From Bacillota bacterium (GTDB lineage Bacteria; Bacillota; Clostridia; Peptostreptococcales; Anaerovoracaceae): DNA of 64,000 bases. The stretch covers positions 1-64,000 of the forward strand of contig JAFSHN010000050.1 in NCBI GenBank assembly GCA_017440275.1, in the 5' to 3' direction. Of the stretch, positions 35,071 through 45,021 are shown piece after piece. Position 1 is the first letter of the stretch; the number at the start of each line of letters is the position of its first letter. The notes beneath the pieces were generated by a model that saw only the letters and a program-made list of their open reading frames with translations, ran no database searches and was not told where the DNA came from. The position numbers and the translations under genes are program-made.

Positions 35071-35084
35071 AATAGTCTTAAAAA

Positions 35085-36500
35085 TTATTTCCAGTATTCT
35101 AACTTAGAATCGTCAAGACCTGCATTTCTAGCGATGAATTCAGGATTCTTACCTTCCTTCTTCTGCTTACAGTAGTCTTCCAGACAAGCCATAGCAGGCT
35201 TCATCAGGATAAGGATTACAGGAACGTTAACGATTACCATCAGACCCTGAGTCATATCTGCCAGGTTCCATACAGTGCCTGCACTTGCAATAGCACCTAC
35301 GAATACCAGTACGGTAGCAATGATTCTGAAGATTAATAAACCGGTCTTGCTAACGTCTCTGTTGAGGATGAATCTTAAGCATCCTTCACAGTAGGAGTAG
35401 TTACCGATAAGAGTTGTAAATGCGAACAGTGACATTGCAACGCACAGGAAGATTGGACCAACACTGCCTAAGTTTGCAGCCATTGCAGACTGTACATAAC
35501 CGGCTCCGCTTGTTGTTGTATCAAATGCAACGCCGGAGGATAAGCACATGAATGCTGTTGCAGTACAAATCAGTAATGTATCGATAAATACGGAAAGCAT
35601 CTGAACCAGACCTTGCTTTGCAGGGTGGGAAACGTCTGCAGTTGCAGCAGCATTAGGAGCAGAACCCATACCTGCTTCATTGGAGTACAGACCTCTCTTG
35701 ATACCGTTCATAATGCAGGAACCCGCAAAACCACCGAAAATTGCTTTGAAGTCAAATGCGCTGTCAAAAATCATTCCAAACATTGCAGGAATCTGTTTTG
35801 CGTTCATAATCAGTACGATGATGGATACTGCAACGTAGATAACGCCCATTACAGGAACCATTACACCTGTAACCTTAACCAGTCTCTTTGCACCGCCGAT
35901 TACGATGATACCGAATAATACTGCTAAGATGACACCGATTACAACAGCAGTTGTTCTTCCGTAGAAGTCAAATGCGGAGAATGTATCCTGCAGGTTGTAT
36001 GCAGCGAGCATATTATAACCTACAGCATATGTAGCGATAATCAGAACTGAGAAAATAACCCCCAGCCATCTCTGTCCTAGAGCATCTCTCATATAGAATG
36101 CAGGGCCGCCATAGCTTGTTCCGTCAGCATCTTTTTTCTTGTAAATTTGAGCTAATGTGGATTCTACGAAAGCGGAAGCACCACCGATAATAGCAGTTAC
36201 CCACATCCAGAATACTGCACCTGCACCACCTGCACAGATTGCAGTAGCAACACCAATGATATTACCTGTACCAACACGGGAAGCAGTAGAAACCATCAGT
36301 GCACCAAAGGAAGAAATACCGTTTTCTGACTTTGGCTTTTCCATAATTACTTTGAATGATTCTGTGAACAGTCTTACCTGAATAAACTTGGAACCAACTG
36401 TCAGAATAATTCCACCGGCAAGCAGAATCAGCGGAACACACCAAGGCTGGTATAAAACGCCGATTACTGCATTAATCACATTGTTAATTAAATCAACCAT
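35085..36500 (-). CDS. AGCS-family alanine/glycine:Na+ symporter
   Basis: This 471-residue transporter has about 11 membrane helices. It shows the AGCS blocks GTGNIIGVATAICAGGAGAV, the TSYGGPAFYMRDALG segment and the GLYSNEAGMGSAPNAAA signature. It imports alanine or glycine with sodium. It is a single-gene unit. Confidence 0.94.
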   Translation of the reverse strand: MVDLINNVINAVIGVLYQPWCVPLILLAGGIILTVGSKFIQVRLFTESFKVIMEKPKSENGISSFGALMVSTASRVGTGNIIGVATAICAGGAGAVFWMWVTAIIGGASAFVESTLAQIYKKKDADGTSYGGPAFYMRDALGQRWLGVIFSVLIIATYAVGYNMLAAYNLQDTFSAFDFYGRTTAVVIGVILAVLFGIIVIGGAKRLVKVTGVMVPVMGVIYVAVSIIVLIMNAKQIPAMFGMIFDSAFDFKAIFGGFAGSCIMNGIKRGLYSNEAGMGSAPNAAATADVSHPAKQGLVQMLSVFIDTLLICTATAFMCLSSGVAFDTTTSGAGYVQSAMAANLGSVGPIFLCVAMSLFAFTTLIGNYSYCEGCLRFILNRDVSKTGLLIFRIIATVLVFVGAIASAGTVWNLADMTQGLMVIVNVPVILILMKPAMACLEDYCKQKKEGKNPEFIARNAGLDDSKLEYWK

Positions 36501-36610
36501 AAACTTATCTCCTATTTGAATTTGTTCTCAGACACATATTATACAATATATTTTAGTTGTTTTGCAACACTAACTTGCTAAAGCGTCACGTAAACATTGA
36601 CAATTTTTCA

Positions 36611-36646
36611 AAAATAGACACCTTGTCTGGTTCAAACAGGGTGTCT
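36611..36646 (-). terminator. Terminator of the M20 peptidase gene
   Basis: AGACACCTTGT (36616-36626) and ACAGGGTGTCT (36636-36646) pair with one G-U, followed by ATTTTT on the minus strand. Confidence 0.8.
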
Positions 36647-36652
36647 TAGTAT

Positions 36653-37837
36653 TTATTTATTCATTTTAAGCCATTGGATAGCAACCTGTGCATAAACTGC
36701 AGCTCCTGACGCAAGTGCCTCTTCATCCATCATAGCTTTAGGATGATGTAAAGGATAACAGTAACCTTCTTTTGTATTTCCGGCACTTAAAGAGAGGAAT
36801 ACACTCGGCACTTCGTTTGCAACATAAGCAAAGTCTTCCGAACCCATAGCGACTTCAGCCTTACCGGTTTCATCCAGATCTATTACAGCAACTCCTTCTA
36901 AGTCTCCAAGAAGTTCCTTCACTTGGTCATACACACCTGCATTTTCAGTTAACACAGGGCACCCTGCACCGTATACTACATAAGCTTCAGCATTGAAGGA
37001 TGCTGCGATTCCTTCCACAATATCACACATTCTGGCTTTAACTCTTGCTCTTGTTTCATTTTTGAGCGTGCGGATCGTTCCGGACATAAATGCTTCTCCC
37101 GGTATTACATTAGAAGTAGTTCCGCCATGCATCTGTCCGATAGTAACTACCAGGTTGTCTGTTGGATCCAGCTCACGTGCATTCAGCGTTTGCAGAGCCA
37201 GATGTATATGCACCATAACATTCAATGGATCTACACCCTGATCAGGTTCAGCCCCGTGACATCCTTTTCCTTTAATTATTATTTCAAACCAATCGACTGC
37301 AGCCATTCTAGCATTTTTGCCTCTTAGCGTTACAGCACCGGCAGGTGTATCTAAATTAGTAAAAACATGCATACCTACTGCAGCATCAACACCTTGACAA
37401 ACACCTGCTTCAACCATAGACCTTGCACCTTCCATAGTTTCTTCAGCCGGCTGAAACATCAATCTTACTTTGCCGCAAAGTTCATCTTCATGTTTTTTAA
37501 TGAGTCTTGCAGCACCCAGCAGATTTGCGGTATGACAGTCATGTCCACAAGCATGCATCTTACCATTTGTAGCTTTGAATGGGACATCTGTTTGTTCCTC
37601 AACAGGAAGCGCATCCATATCAGCTCTCAGCAAAATACATTTGCCGCCTTCATTTCCTGCTTCTGCAACAATACCCCCGCCTAGCCTTACTGGGCTATAT
37701 CCCATTTCTTTGAGTTTTTTCTCAACGAAATCAAGAGTTATGGGTAAGTCAAACCCCAATTCGGGATTTTGATGTAAAAATCTGCGGTCTTGAATTATTT
37801 CTTCCTTGATGTCCAATGCTTCTTGATAAATTCCCAC
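36653..37837 (-). CDS. M20 family amidohydrolase/peptidase
   Basis: This 394-residue enzyme has metal-site blocks HACGHDCHTANLLGAA, EETMEGARSM and GSEDFAYV, with a dimerisation domain between them. The HipO/AbgB-like group hydrolyses N-acyl amino acids, and the exact substrate is unknown. It is followed by the end of its transcript and preceded by the HD-domain gene at 12 bases. Confidence 0.9.
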   Translation of the reverse strand: MGIYQEALDIKEEIIQDRRFLHQNPELGFDLPITLDFVEKKLKEMGYSPVRLGGGIVAEAGNEGGKCILLRADMDALPVEEQTDVPFKATNGKMHACGHDCHTANLLGAARLIKKHEDELCGKVRLMFQPAEETMEGARSMVEAGVCQGVDAAVGMHVFTNLDTPAGAVTLRGKNARMAAVDWFEIIIKGKGCHGAEPDQGVDPLNVMVHIHLALQTLNARELDPTDNLVVTIGQMHGGTTSNVIPGEAFMSGTIRTLKNETRARVKARMCDIVEGIAASFNAEAYVVYGAGCPVLTENAGVYDQVKELLGDLEGVAVIDLDETGKAEVAMGSEDFAYVANEVPSVFLSLSAGNTKEGYCYPLHHPKAMMDEEALASGAAVYAQVAIQWLKMNK

Positions 37838-37849
37838 AGTTATTCTCCT

Positions 37850-38914
37850 TTACAACGAATAAAAAACGTATTTTATATTCTGTTCTTTGCAGAAATCCAT
37901 AAATTTTGAAAAGGCCTTAGGTCCGCCGAAGTTCTCTGCAAGCAACGCTGCAAAGTCTTTGTCTATTCCGCCTTTCATACGCAGCTGACAGATGAATTCA
38001 TAAGTCTCATCATAATCGAGTCCCACAAAATACCTATATTCATCGCCGCCTGTAATTATATTGCATCCAAGACCGATGTCATACCCTTCAAACTTCATCT
38101 GTCCATCTTCAATTACGATTTTAGCAGACTGGGTTTCTTCATCTGCAAGGACACATTCCAGGTCCTCCAGATCGGCTTCACACTTGTCCCAGAAAACTCT
38201 GCTCCAGGCTTCTTCCAGTTCTTCAGCCTCACTTCTGGTAATGTCTTTAGTAAATACAGAAGGTTCTTCGTCAGTCAGTTCCCAATTTGGAAAACCTTTT
38301 GACAAGATATATGTTTCTGTAGGTGAAACCTGGAACAGCACTCCCGCTTCACTATCCACTTTGTATGTAACAAATATGTCTTTAAACAAATCTGTCATTT
38401 CTTCATATACAGGCGCAATGTCATCAAATTCACTGATGTCCCAAAGAGCATCCATAATTGCACCATAATACCAGCACTGCTTTTCTTTAGGTGCATTAAA
38501 GCGTTCCCAGAGTTTCTCTCCAACTTCAAGATAATTAGAATACATACTTCTGAGATTTGAAACCTTGTCAGCCAAAACAAGCATCTTTGTACGTTTATCC
38601 GCCCTTTGAAGCTGGTCTACGACCTGGGATTTTCTTTCCATCCACGGCTGACTTTTGTCCTGAGTGTGATTGCCGACCAGAGCTGCCACTTCATCGCCGA
38701 AGATTCTTTCAATATCATCAAGAGTTGTAGCAGTATCTTCAATGGTATCGTGAAGAACTCCCGCAATAATCAGCTTGTCATCTGCTCCCATAGCAGTAAG
38801 AATCTGCATCACTTCCATTGGATGTGAAATATAGTCGATGTCTGTACCTTTTCGCAGTTGACCCTTGTGAGCCTTGTTTGCAAAAACGATGGATTCATGT
38901 AGTAATTGCTTCAT
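37850..38914 (-). CDS. HD-domain protein with uncharacterised C-terminal domain
   Basis: Residues 1-150 form a SpoT/MESH1-like HD hydrolase domain: SHPMEVMQIL, GVLHDTIEDTATT and the VLADKVSNLR segment. The final 190 residues or so are acidic and match nothing I recognise. The frame is open to 39028, but GGAGG lies seven bases before the ATG at 38914, which also fits the HD domain start. It may hydrolyse (p)ppGpp or a related nucleotide; this is inferred from the domain only. Confidence 0.8.
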   Translation of the reverse strand: MKQLLHESIVFANKAHKGQLRKGTDIDYISHPMEVMQILTAMGADDKLIIAGVLHDTIEDTATTLDDIERIFGDEVAALVGNHTQDKSQPWMERKSQVVDQLQRADKRTKMLVLADKVSNLRSMYSNYLEVGEKLWERFNAPKEKQCWYYGAIMDALWDISEFDDIAPVYEEMTDLFKDIFVTYKVDSEAGVLFQVSPTETYILSKGFPNWELTDEEPSVFTKDITRSEAEELEEAWSRVFWDKCEADLEDLECVLADEETQSAKIVIEDGQMKFEGYDIGLGCNIITGGDEYRYFVGLDYDETYEFICQLRMKGGIDKDFAALLAENFGGPKAFSKFMDFCKEQNIKYVFYSL

Positions 38915-38916
38915 AA

Positions 38917-39669
38917 TTATCCCTCCAATCGATAACGCGGCTTTCCTTTGCTGATTTTGCCGTACTCGATAGCCTCCTGCGGACATTTGCAAATACACGC
39001 CATACAATGGGTACAGTTTCCGTGCCACACAGGTTTCCCATCTTTGATACTGATATTATTTAATACACAAAGCTCTTCACACTGACCGCATCCTATGCAG
39101 GCGTCAGTGGCAAAAAAAGCTTTGTCTTTAACGAAAAATTTATAAAAAACCGGATTTGTAGGGCCTGTCTTGATTTTATCAATAAATCCGACTTTGTTCT
39201 CAGGGAAGTTCGCGCCCTCGGATATATATTTTATACTGCGTTCAACCGTGCGTATCCCCGCCTTAATAAGGCGCTGGGCTTCTTCATCTTCCGGTGCATC
39301 AAACATAGCGATATAGTTTTCAGGCATAACCACTTCAAGTACGCCTTTGTAATTCAAACCCTTTGTTACACAAAGTTTTTTGAGGGTTGCTCCCGCATTG
39401 CCGATCTCACCACCGCAGGTCATAACAAAGTATGCTTCGACAGTACCGTCGAAATTAGCTGTTTTGATAAAATCTTCGAAAATATGCGGCAGTCTCCAGC
39501 AATAGGTCGGTGCAACAAAGATCCATGGTTTGCCGGAAACAAATTCTCCGGCTATCCCATTTTTAATGTATCCAAATGAGTCTACACACTCATCGTCTAA
39601 CTTCGATGCGATAAGCTGTGCACAGTATTTGCTGTTGCCTGTTCCGCTAAAATATATAACCATTTCCAC
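38917..39669 (-). CDS. EFR1-type flavodoxin-ferredoxin protein
   Basis: The N-terminal flavodoxin-like domain opens with YFSGTGNSKYCA, the FMN phosphate loop. The C-terminus carries two 4Fe-4S clusters, CIGCGQCEELC and CTHCMACICKCP. This EFR1 architecture is common in anaerobes and transfers electrons; partners are unknown. It is coupled to the HD-domain gene by a two-base gap. Confidence 0.9.
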   Translation of the reverse strand: MEMVIYFSGTGNSKYCAQLIASKLDDECVDSFGYIKNGIAGEFVSGKPWIFVAPTYCWRLPHIFEDFIKTANFDGTVEAYFVMTCGGEIGNAGATLKKLCVTKGLNYKGVLEVVMPENYIAMFDAPEDEEAQRLIKAGIRTVERSIKYISEGANFPENKVGFIDKIKTGPTNPVFYKFFVKDKAFFATDACIGCGQCEELCVLNNISIKDGKPVWHGNCTHCMACICKCPQEAIEYGKISKGKPRYRLEG

Positions 39670-39779
39670 CTCACCGTATAAATAGGGTATGTATATTATA
39701 CTTTTACAAAATGGTAATGTAAACCTTTTTTATTTGTGTTAAAATGGATGTAATTCAAATCAAACGAGGTAATTATATA

Positions 39780-40217
39780 ATGGAAAATGAAGCAATAGTA
39801 AAAGGACTTCTTAAGAATATTATGGAGGAATTGGCCGGCGGCAAGTCGGAAGAGTATGCATTCCGTGCCTTCGAAATGGGACAGCAATATGCAGGCACAC
39901 ATCGTTTTGACAACTCCCGCTTTTATCACAATTATCAATACAGACTCGATGACGGAACCAGAATTTCATCAACTTCCTATTTCAACCAGTTTATGAACCG
40001 CAATCAGACCGGTGCATATATGGATGCTGAAGCTGCAGTAAAGGAATTCTTTGACGATGAAAAAGATATACTCTTCCATATGGTGCGCGATCAGCGTTTC
40101 GGTATCAACGGAGTATTCAAAGCTGTTATCTCAAAAGATGAGCCGCAGCAGCTTAATTACGTTGATTACGTTTTAATCATTGCATGCTTCTGTGCAGGAT
40201 TCATGAGCAGTAAGTAG
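39780..40217 (+). CDS. Conserved hypothetical protein
   Basis: I do not recognise this 145-residue protein. It is mixed acidic/basic and mainly helical, with a charged first half (RFDNSRFYHNYQYRLDD) and a hydrophobic segment near the C-terminus (LNYVDYVLIIACFCAGFM). The ATG at 39780 follows GAGGT; the frame is open from 39744 without a better site. It is 11 bases upstream of the ElaA-like gene, so they probably share a transcript. Confidence 0.65.
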   Translation: MENEAIVKGLLKNIMEELAGGKSEEYAFRAFEMGQQYAGTHRFDNSRFYHNYQYRLDDGTRISSTSYFNQFMNRNQTGAYMDAEAAVKEFFDDEKDILFHMVRDQRFGINGVFKAVISKDEPQQLNYVDYVLIIACFCAGFMSSK

Positions 40218-40228
40218 GAGGCCTCTAA

Positions 40229-40666
40229 ATGGAACTTGTTGTTAAACATTTCAGCGAGCTGACCGCTGAAGAACTTTTTCATATATATAAACTGCGTGTT
40301 TCAGTCTTTGTTGTTGAGCAAACTTGCCCTTATCAGGAAGTAGACGACTTTGACCGCAGCGCATATCACGTATGGCTGCAAGATGAAAATAAAATAGTTG
40401 CTTATGCAAGAGTTCTACCTCCCGGTATGGCTTTTAAAGAGGCCGGAATCGGCCGTGTGATTGCAGTTAAACGCCGCAAGGGCCTCGGTACACAAATCGT
40501 ACAGGCTGCAATTGAAACAGCTGTATCCAAACTGGGTGCAAATAGTGTTACATTAGAAGCACAGGTCTACGCCCGCGGATTATACGACAAACTGGGATTC
40601 GTTGCAACTTCCGAAGAGTTTCTGGAAGATAACATTCCGCATATACAGATGAAATTGACTATTTAA
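40229..40666 (+). CDS. ElaA-like GNAT acetyltransferase
   Basis: The 145-residue protein has the ElaA hallmarks: LYKLR-like YKLRVSVFVVEQTCPYQEVD and IGRVIAVKRRKGLGTQIV, the latter being the acetyl-CoA loop. Substrate is unknown. AGGAGG lies six bases before the ATG. It ends at the terminator at 40668-40700. Confidence 0.9.
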   Translation: MELVVKHFSELTAEELFHIYKLRVSVFVVEQTCPYQEVDDFDRSAYHVWLQDENKIVAYARVLPPGMAFKEAGIGRVIAVKRRKGLGTQIVQAAIETAVSKLGANSVTLEAQVYARGLYDKLGFVATSEEFLEDNIPHIQMKLTI

Positions 40667-40667
40667 A

Positions 40668-40700
40668 AATTCTGCCCACAAATATGCGGGCAGAATTTTT
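40668..40700. terminator. Bidirectional terminator at the end of the secretion operon
   Basis: AATTCTGCCC (40668-40677) and GGGCAGAATT (40688-40697) form a perfect ten-base stem with T-runs on both sides. It ends the 14-kb secretion operon on the minus strand and the ElaA-like gene on the plus strand. Confidence 0.9.
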
Positions 40701-40707
40701 GTTTTCA

Positions 40708-42789
40708 TTAAAATCTTTTACCGAACAGTCCCTTTTTAGGAGCGGTTTTCTTTAATAATCTGGCTCTGAATTTTTCCGTTGTTATTCTGTCGAAGCCTGC
40801 AGCTTCTGCTGCCCCGAGAGCCTTATCAGCTTTTTCATAATAAGATTTGTCGTCGCTATTGTCGCTAAGATACATTAAGCATTCAATATAAGAAACAAAA
40901 GTCTCTTTATATGAAGGATCATTTTTGAGTACATTTACCTTGTCAAGCAACTTACCTTTTTCAAAGTACCATATAGCATTCATGTAGTCCCAGTTAGGAT
41001 ACTTTTTGTTTACAGGGAATTGCTTGTAAAACTTGCACGCCTCTTGATAAGCAAGGTAATCATCGGGGGCTGTCAGCAAAGCAACTCTCATATCATATTC
41101 TTTTTGCTCTTCACCATGTAAAGTCGTCAAAGGAGCTACCGTATGGATAGTCTTTAAAAGCTTGTTCGCCTCTTCATTAAATGGATCATAGTAAAATACC
41201 ATTTTGAGTTCGCGCCAAATAAGTCCGCTCACACTTTTACTAAAGCCTTCATTGTGCTTGAGGATAATTGATTGATTGCCAACACCCTTGCCCCAATCTT
41301 TTTGCTCATAAGCCTTCTTCAAATGTAATGCGGCATTATGGCAATAGTTCTCAAGGTTACCCGACTTTATTGCATTACATTTTGCAATAATATCCATGTA
41401 ACCTTTTTCATGAGATCTTTCATTTGCCTTTGCTAAAACTGCATCCACATTGGTGCTATCAACAAAGTATGCTTCCAAACCAAAAGCTGTAAAAGGCTTT
41501 CTTGCCCAGCCTTCATATCTGTATTCTGTCACCGCTTCTTTTACTGATGTAACAGGAGTTATAGGTGTAGCCGGGACAGGCTCAGCCTTATGAATCACCG
41601 GCTGGACAGGAATTCTTTCCACCTTCGGAGCAGCTTTTGGTACATTGTCTACACCGACAGTCTCTTCTGCCTGAAAGTCATTAAGCATATTTCCAAATTC
41701 AGGACCTACTGACCCTTCATCAAAGGACCAAGCATTGCCTATAGTTCCTTCCGCAGGTGCAATAGGTTCTACTGACTGGTCGAAACCAGAGCCTACTGTA
41801 CCTTCAAATCCGGCAAAATCGGCAGCAATTTCTTCAACTGCTGGTTCGTCGTCTTCTTCTATAGCTACCTTTGGCTGTCCTCCAAACTGAAGTAATGCCA
41901 TAAGGGCATCTCTCATTGCTTGAGGAGATTCAAATCTATCCTTTGGATTATGAGCAATCGCCTTTAATACTATAGCCTTAAGTCCGTCACTGCCGTTTGC
42001 AGGCATTGGAATAGGCTCGCTTCCATTCATACGCTTTGCTCTTGCTTCTTCTTCCTGACCGGCAGTTGGAATTGCAGGAGGTGCCGGCATGAACGGAACT
42101 CTTCTGTTATTTAAAATCCAATACAGAACCATTCCCAGGGAATACTGGTCTAGAGCAGTCCCCTGTGGCTGGTTGTTATACACTTCAGGTGCCATATAAT
42201 TATACGTACCGGTTCTTGTTCCACCCATTGTACGCTCGATAGATTTAGCAATACCAAAGTCACCCAATTTGTATGTACCATCGTCTGATACGAATAAATT
42301 CTGAGGTTTGATATCTCTATGGATGATGCCTTTTTCTTTGCAGAGAATGAGGGCATTACAAATATCTATCCCGATTTTGATGACTTGCTGTTCATCTACC
42401 GGCATAGCAAGAGCTGCAGCCAGTGGCTTCAAAAGTTCCATCTTGATATAGATGTCCCAGCCGATGCCATTCTCATCTTGAATGTATCTAACATCTTCAC
42501 AGTAAACTACGTTTGGGCAGCCCTTCAGCTGTGCCATCAGGTTATACTCTTTTACGATATCCGCAAGATGATTCTTAAAATGTTCTGTGATGCTGGCATC
42601 GTCATAGCCGTTATATCTCAGTTCCTGGATATCGCTTTTATTCTTTGGAATAGAAAGGACTTTTAATGCTGCCTTATCTATCTGCCCAAAGATATCTCTA
42701 TGAATTTCATATACCTGGCCAAAGGAACCACCACCCAGATTGTCGGCAACGTCCCAGTCCGGCCACATTTTCTTGATTTTTTCTATCAT
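40708..42789 (-). CDS. Hanks-type Ser/Thr kinase with helical C-terminal domain
   Basis: A complete RD kinase fills residues 13-300: glycine loop GGGSFG, Lys43 in ALKVL, HRDIKPQN (157-164, Asp159), DFG (177-179), activation-loop Thr191/193/195 and APE (200-202). An acidic linker (about 305-385) has FEGTVG, EGTIGNAW, FDEGSVGP and EETVGV motifs with T331, T349, S360 and T377. The last 280 residues look like TPR-type helices. No membrane helix is seen, unlike PknB-type receptors. It is the last gene of the secretion operon and closely related to the kinase 19 bases upstream. Likely targets are operon proteins; FHA-EssC may bind the linker. Confidence 0.92.
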   Translation of the reverse strand: MIEKIKKMWPDWDVADNLGGGSFGQVYEIHRDIFGQIDKAALKVLSIPKNKSDIQELRYNGYDDASITEHFKNHLADIVKEYNLMAQLKGCPNVVYCEDVRYIQDENGIGWDIYIKMELLKPLAAALAMPVDEQQVIKIGIDICNALILCKEKGIIHRDIKPQNLFVSDDGTYKLGDFGIAKSIERTMGGTRTGTYNYMAPEVYNNQPQGTALDQYSLGMVLYWILNNRRVPFMPAPPAIPTAGQEEEARAKRMNGSEPIPMPANGSDGLKAIVLKAIAHNPKDRFESPQAMRDALMALLQFGGQPKVAIEEDDEPAVEEIAADFAGFEGTVGSGFDQSVEPIAPAEGTIGNAWSFDEGSVGPEFGNMLNDFQAEETVGVDNVPKAAPKVERIPVQPVIHKAEPVPATPITPVTSVKEAVTEYRYEGWARKPFTAFGLEAYFVDSTNVDAVLAKANERSHEKGYMDIIAKCNAIKSGNLENYCHNAALHLKKAYEQKDWGKGVGNQSIILKHNEGFSKSVSGLIWRELKMVFYYDPFNEEANKLLKTIHTVAPLTTLHGEEQKEYDMRVALLTAPDDYLAYQEACKFYKQFPVNKKYPNWDYMNAIWYFEKGKLLDKVNVLKNDPSYKETFVSYIECLMYLSDNSDDKSYYEKADKALGAAEAAGFDRITTEKFRARLLKKTAPKKGLFGKRF

Positions 42790-42807
42790 ATTAAGGTCTC
42801 CCTTAAA

Positions 42808-45003
42808 TTAGTTTTTTTCGTAAGACACCTTTATATCCAGTTTATGTCCCGGTGATGGTCTTGTGGCTCTGAGTCTTGTTGTATATCCCTCTTTCACCTC
42901 AAACTTCACCGGCCCGAATTCGTGAACAATACGTCCCTTACATTCCGGGTCACTATATGAGTAAATTTTCAAATTTACCTTGTGAGTTTTTCCTATTGTA
43001 GCGGAACCGACAACTTTTTCTTCTTTTCTGCCGCACTTTACAATGTAGTTATTATATTCAGTGACCTTTCCATCTACAATCTTATTGCCGCCGTCTACGG
43101 TAAACTTATAGAAGCATCCGTGAGCCAGCGAGAGCGGTGAATGGCTGTCGTTGAGAGCAGAAAAAATTACGGTTCCCTTCTTTTCTGCCGGTGCAGCTTT
43201 TTTAGATTTCCCAAAGAATTCTTCAACAGTCATCGACGAAGATGGATTATTGTCAAAAATATCTTTGAATATTTCAGCAAAACCTTTTTGAGCCATAGCT
43301 TTTTCCAAGTCAACGGAGGAGCTATCTACTCCGGTTACCGTAACCGGCGCCCCAAAGTCACTTGATACCTCAACACTCATAGGGGTTTTACTGGTCGGTC
43401 TTGTAACCTTGATTTTTGTAGTCTGCTTTGGTCTCACTTCGAAGTTCATAGGACCGCAGCTGTATGCCGGCTGTCCCGTACAATTAGGATCCTTCGGATC
43501 AAACATTTTCACAGTTAGCTGATGAATCCCGGATTGCGCAGGCAAAGGTGCAAACTGGCTGCCTTCATCACAGGTAATTTTAGGTTCGTTGAAGTAATAG
43601 GTTGCTGTATTTCCCTTGTCCACATAGAACAGGCACTTGTACCCACTCAGTGAACATGCGGGATCGAATCTGTCTTCTTTCAGAACTTCATAGAAAACCA
43701 TGCCGTTGTCGGCATTTTCATTTATACTGATTGGTTTTAAGCCATGTGCTGCTTTTTCTGCAGGTTTTTGCGGCGGTTCTGCTTTTGGCTTAATTTCTTC
43801 AGGATTTTCTTTCTTTGGAATTTCATTCTTAACTCCAATTGTGCCTTCCGACTTAAAGTCATCAAATAAATCATTAAATCCTGCAGTAGGGCCTACTGAA
43901 CCCTCATCAAAGAACCAGGAGTTACCTACTGTGCTGTCAGCAATCGGTATTTCTTCCTCCCTCTTTTCGTCTTCAAAACCAAAGTCATCACTAAGGTCCT
44001 CAATTACAACCATCGCCGGATCTATTGAAGGTTCATAGGATTCCTCAACAAAATCTGCTTCCACTTTTTCTGCAGGTTCTGTAGAAACATAGCCGCTTTC
44101 GATTTGTTCAAGCATTCTTAAAGCATTCTTTAAGTCTGTCGGAGTAGGAAATCTATCCGCCGGATTCGGTGCAATGGCTCTCATTACGATAGCTTTCAGT
44201 TCTTCACTGCCGTGTTTTGGTGCAGGAGGAACTTCCCCTGACATTCGGCGCTGACGAGCCTGTTCTTCCTGAGTTGCAGTCGGAACTTCCGGAGGTAATG
44301 GGAAGAATGGCATTCTTCTTTCATTGAGAAGCCAATAAAGCACCATCCCAAGTGAATACTGGTCTGCTGCCGCTCCGTAAGGCTGGTTGTTATACACTTC
44401 AGGAGCCATGTAGTTAAAGGTCCCAGTTTTAGTACCACCCATGGTTCTCTCAGCAGTTTTAGCAATACCAAAGTCCCCAAGCTTAAAGGTACCATCGTCA
44501 GATACGAATAAGTTTTGAGGCTTTATATCTCTGTGGATGATATTCTTGTCCTTGCAAAGTTCAAGAGCGTTGCAAATATCAATACCTATTTCAATTACCT
44601 GCTGCTGGTCAACAGGGTTTTTGAGTACAGCAATAAGAGGACGCAGCAACTCCATCTTGATATGAATATCCCAGCCGATTCCATCAGGGTGCTGCACATA
44701 ACGGATATCATCAGAATATACAACGTTGGCACAACCCTTAAGTTCTGACATAAGGGCGTATTCTTTGACGATATCCTCAAGGTGGTTTTTAAATCTTTCT
44801 GTAATAGATTTCTGGTCATATCCGTTGTATAAAAGTTCCTGAATGTCACTTTTACTCTTTGGTATGGAAAGTACTTTCAACGCTGCCTTATCTGTATGGC
44901 TGAAAATCTTTCTATGTATTTCATATACTGTTCCGAATGTCCCGCTGCCCAGATTGTCGACAACTTCCCAGTCGGGCCACATTTTTTTCACTTTATCAAT
45001 CAT
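42808..45003 (-). CDS. Hanks-type Ser/Thr kinase with two beta-rich C-terminal domains
   Basis: The kinase core matches its neighbour nearly position for position: GSGTFG loop, Lys43, HRDIKPQN (157-164), DFG (177-179) and APE (200-202). The linker repeats the motifs ADSTVGNSW, FDEGSVGP and SEGTIGV (T358, S369, T388). Two related beta-rich domains follow, at about 440-555 and 610-730, each ending in FEV-(R/K)-x(3-4)-T-x(5)-RP. The same domain forms the separate protein at 45022-45417. There is no membrane segment. The pair of kinases arose by duplication, then gained different C-termini. Confidence 0.92.
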   Translation of the reverse strand: MIDKVKKMWPDWEVVDNLGSGTFGTVYEIHRKIFSHTDKAALKVLSIPKSKSDIQELLYNGYDQKSITERFKNHLEDIVKEYALMSELKGCANVVYSDDIRYVQHPDGIGWDIHIKMELLRPLIAVLKNPVDQQQVIEIGIDICNALELCKDKNIIHRDIKPQNLFVSDDGTFKLGDFGIAKTAERTMGGTKTGTFNYMAPEVYNNQPYGAAADQYSLGMVLYWLLNERRMPFFPLPPEVPTATQEEQARQRRMSGEVPPAPKHGSEELKAIVMRAIAPNPADRFPTPTDLKNALRMLEQIESGYVSTEPAEKVEADFVEESYEPSIDPAMVVIEDLSDDFGFEDEKREEEIPIADSTVGNSWFFDEGSVGPTAGFNDLFDDFKSEGTIGVKNEIPKKENPEEIKPKAEPPQKPAEKAAHGLKPISINENADNGMVFYEVLKEDRFDPACSLSGYKCLFYVDKGNTATYYFNEPKITCDEGSQFAPLPAQSGIHQLTVKMFDPKDPNCTGQPAYSCGPMNFEVRPKQTTKIKVTRPTSKTPMSVEVSSDFGAPVTVTGVDSSSVDLEKAMAQKGFAEIFKDIFDNNPSSSMTVEEFFGKSKKAAPAEKKGTVIFSALNDSHSPLSLAHGCFYKFTVDGGNKIVDGKVTEYNNYIVKCGRKEEKVVGSATIGKTHKVNLKIYSYSDPECKGRIVHEFGPVKFEVKEGYTTRLRATRPSPGHKLDIKVSYEKN

Positions 45004-45021
45004 TTTGTTTCCTCACAAATT

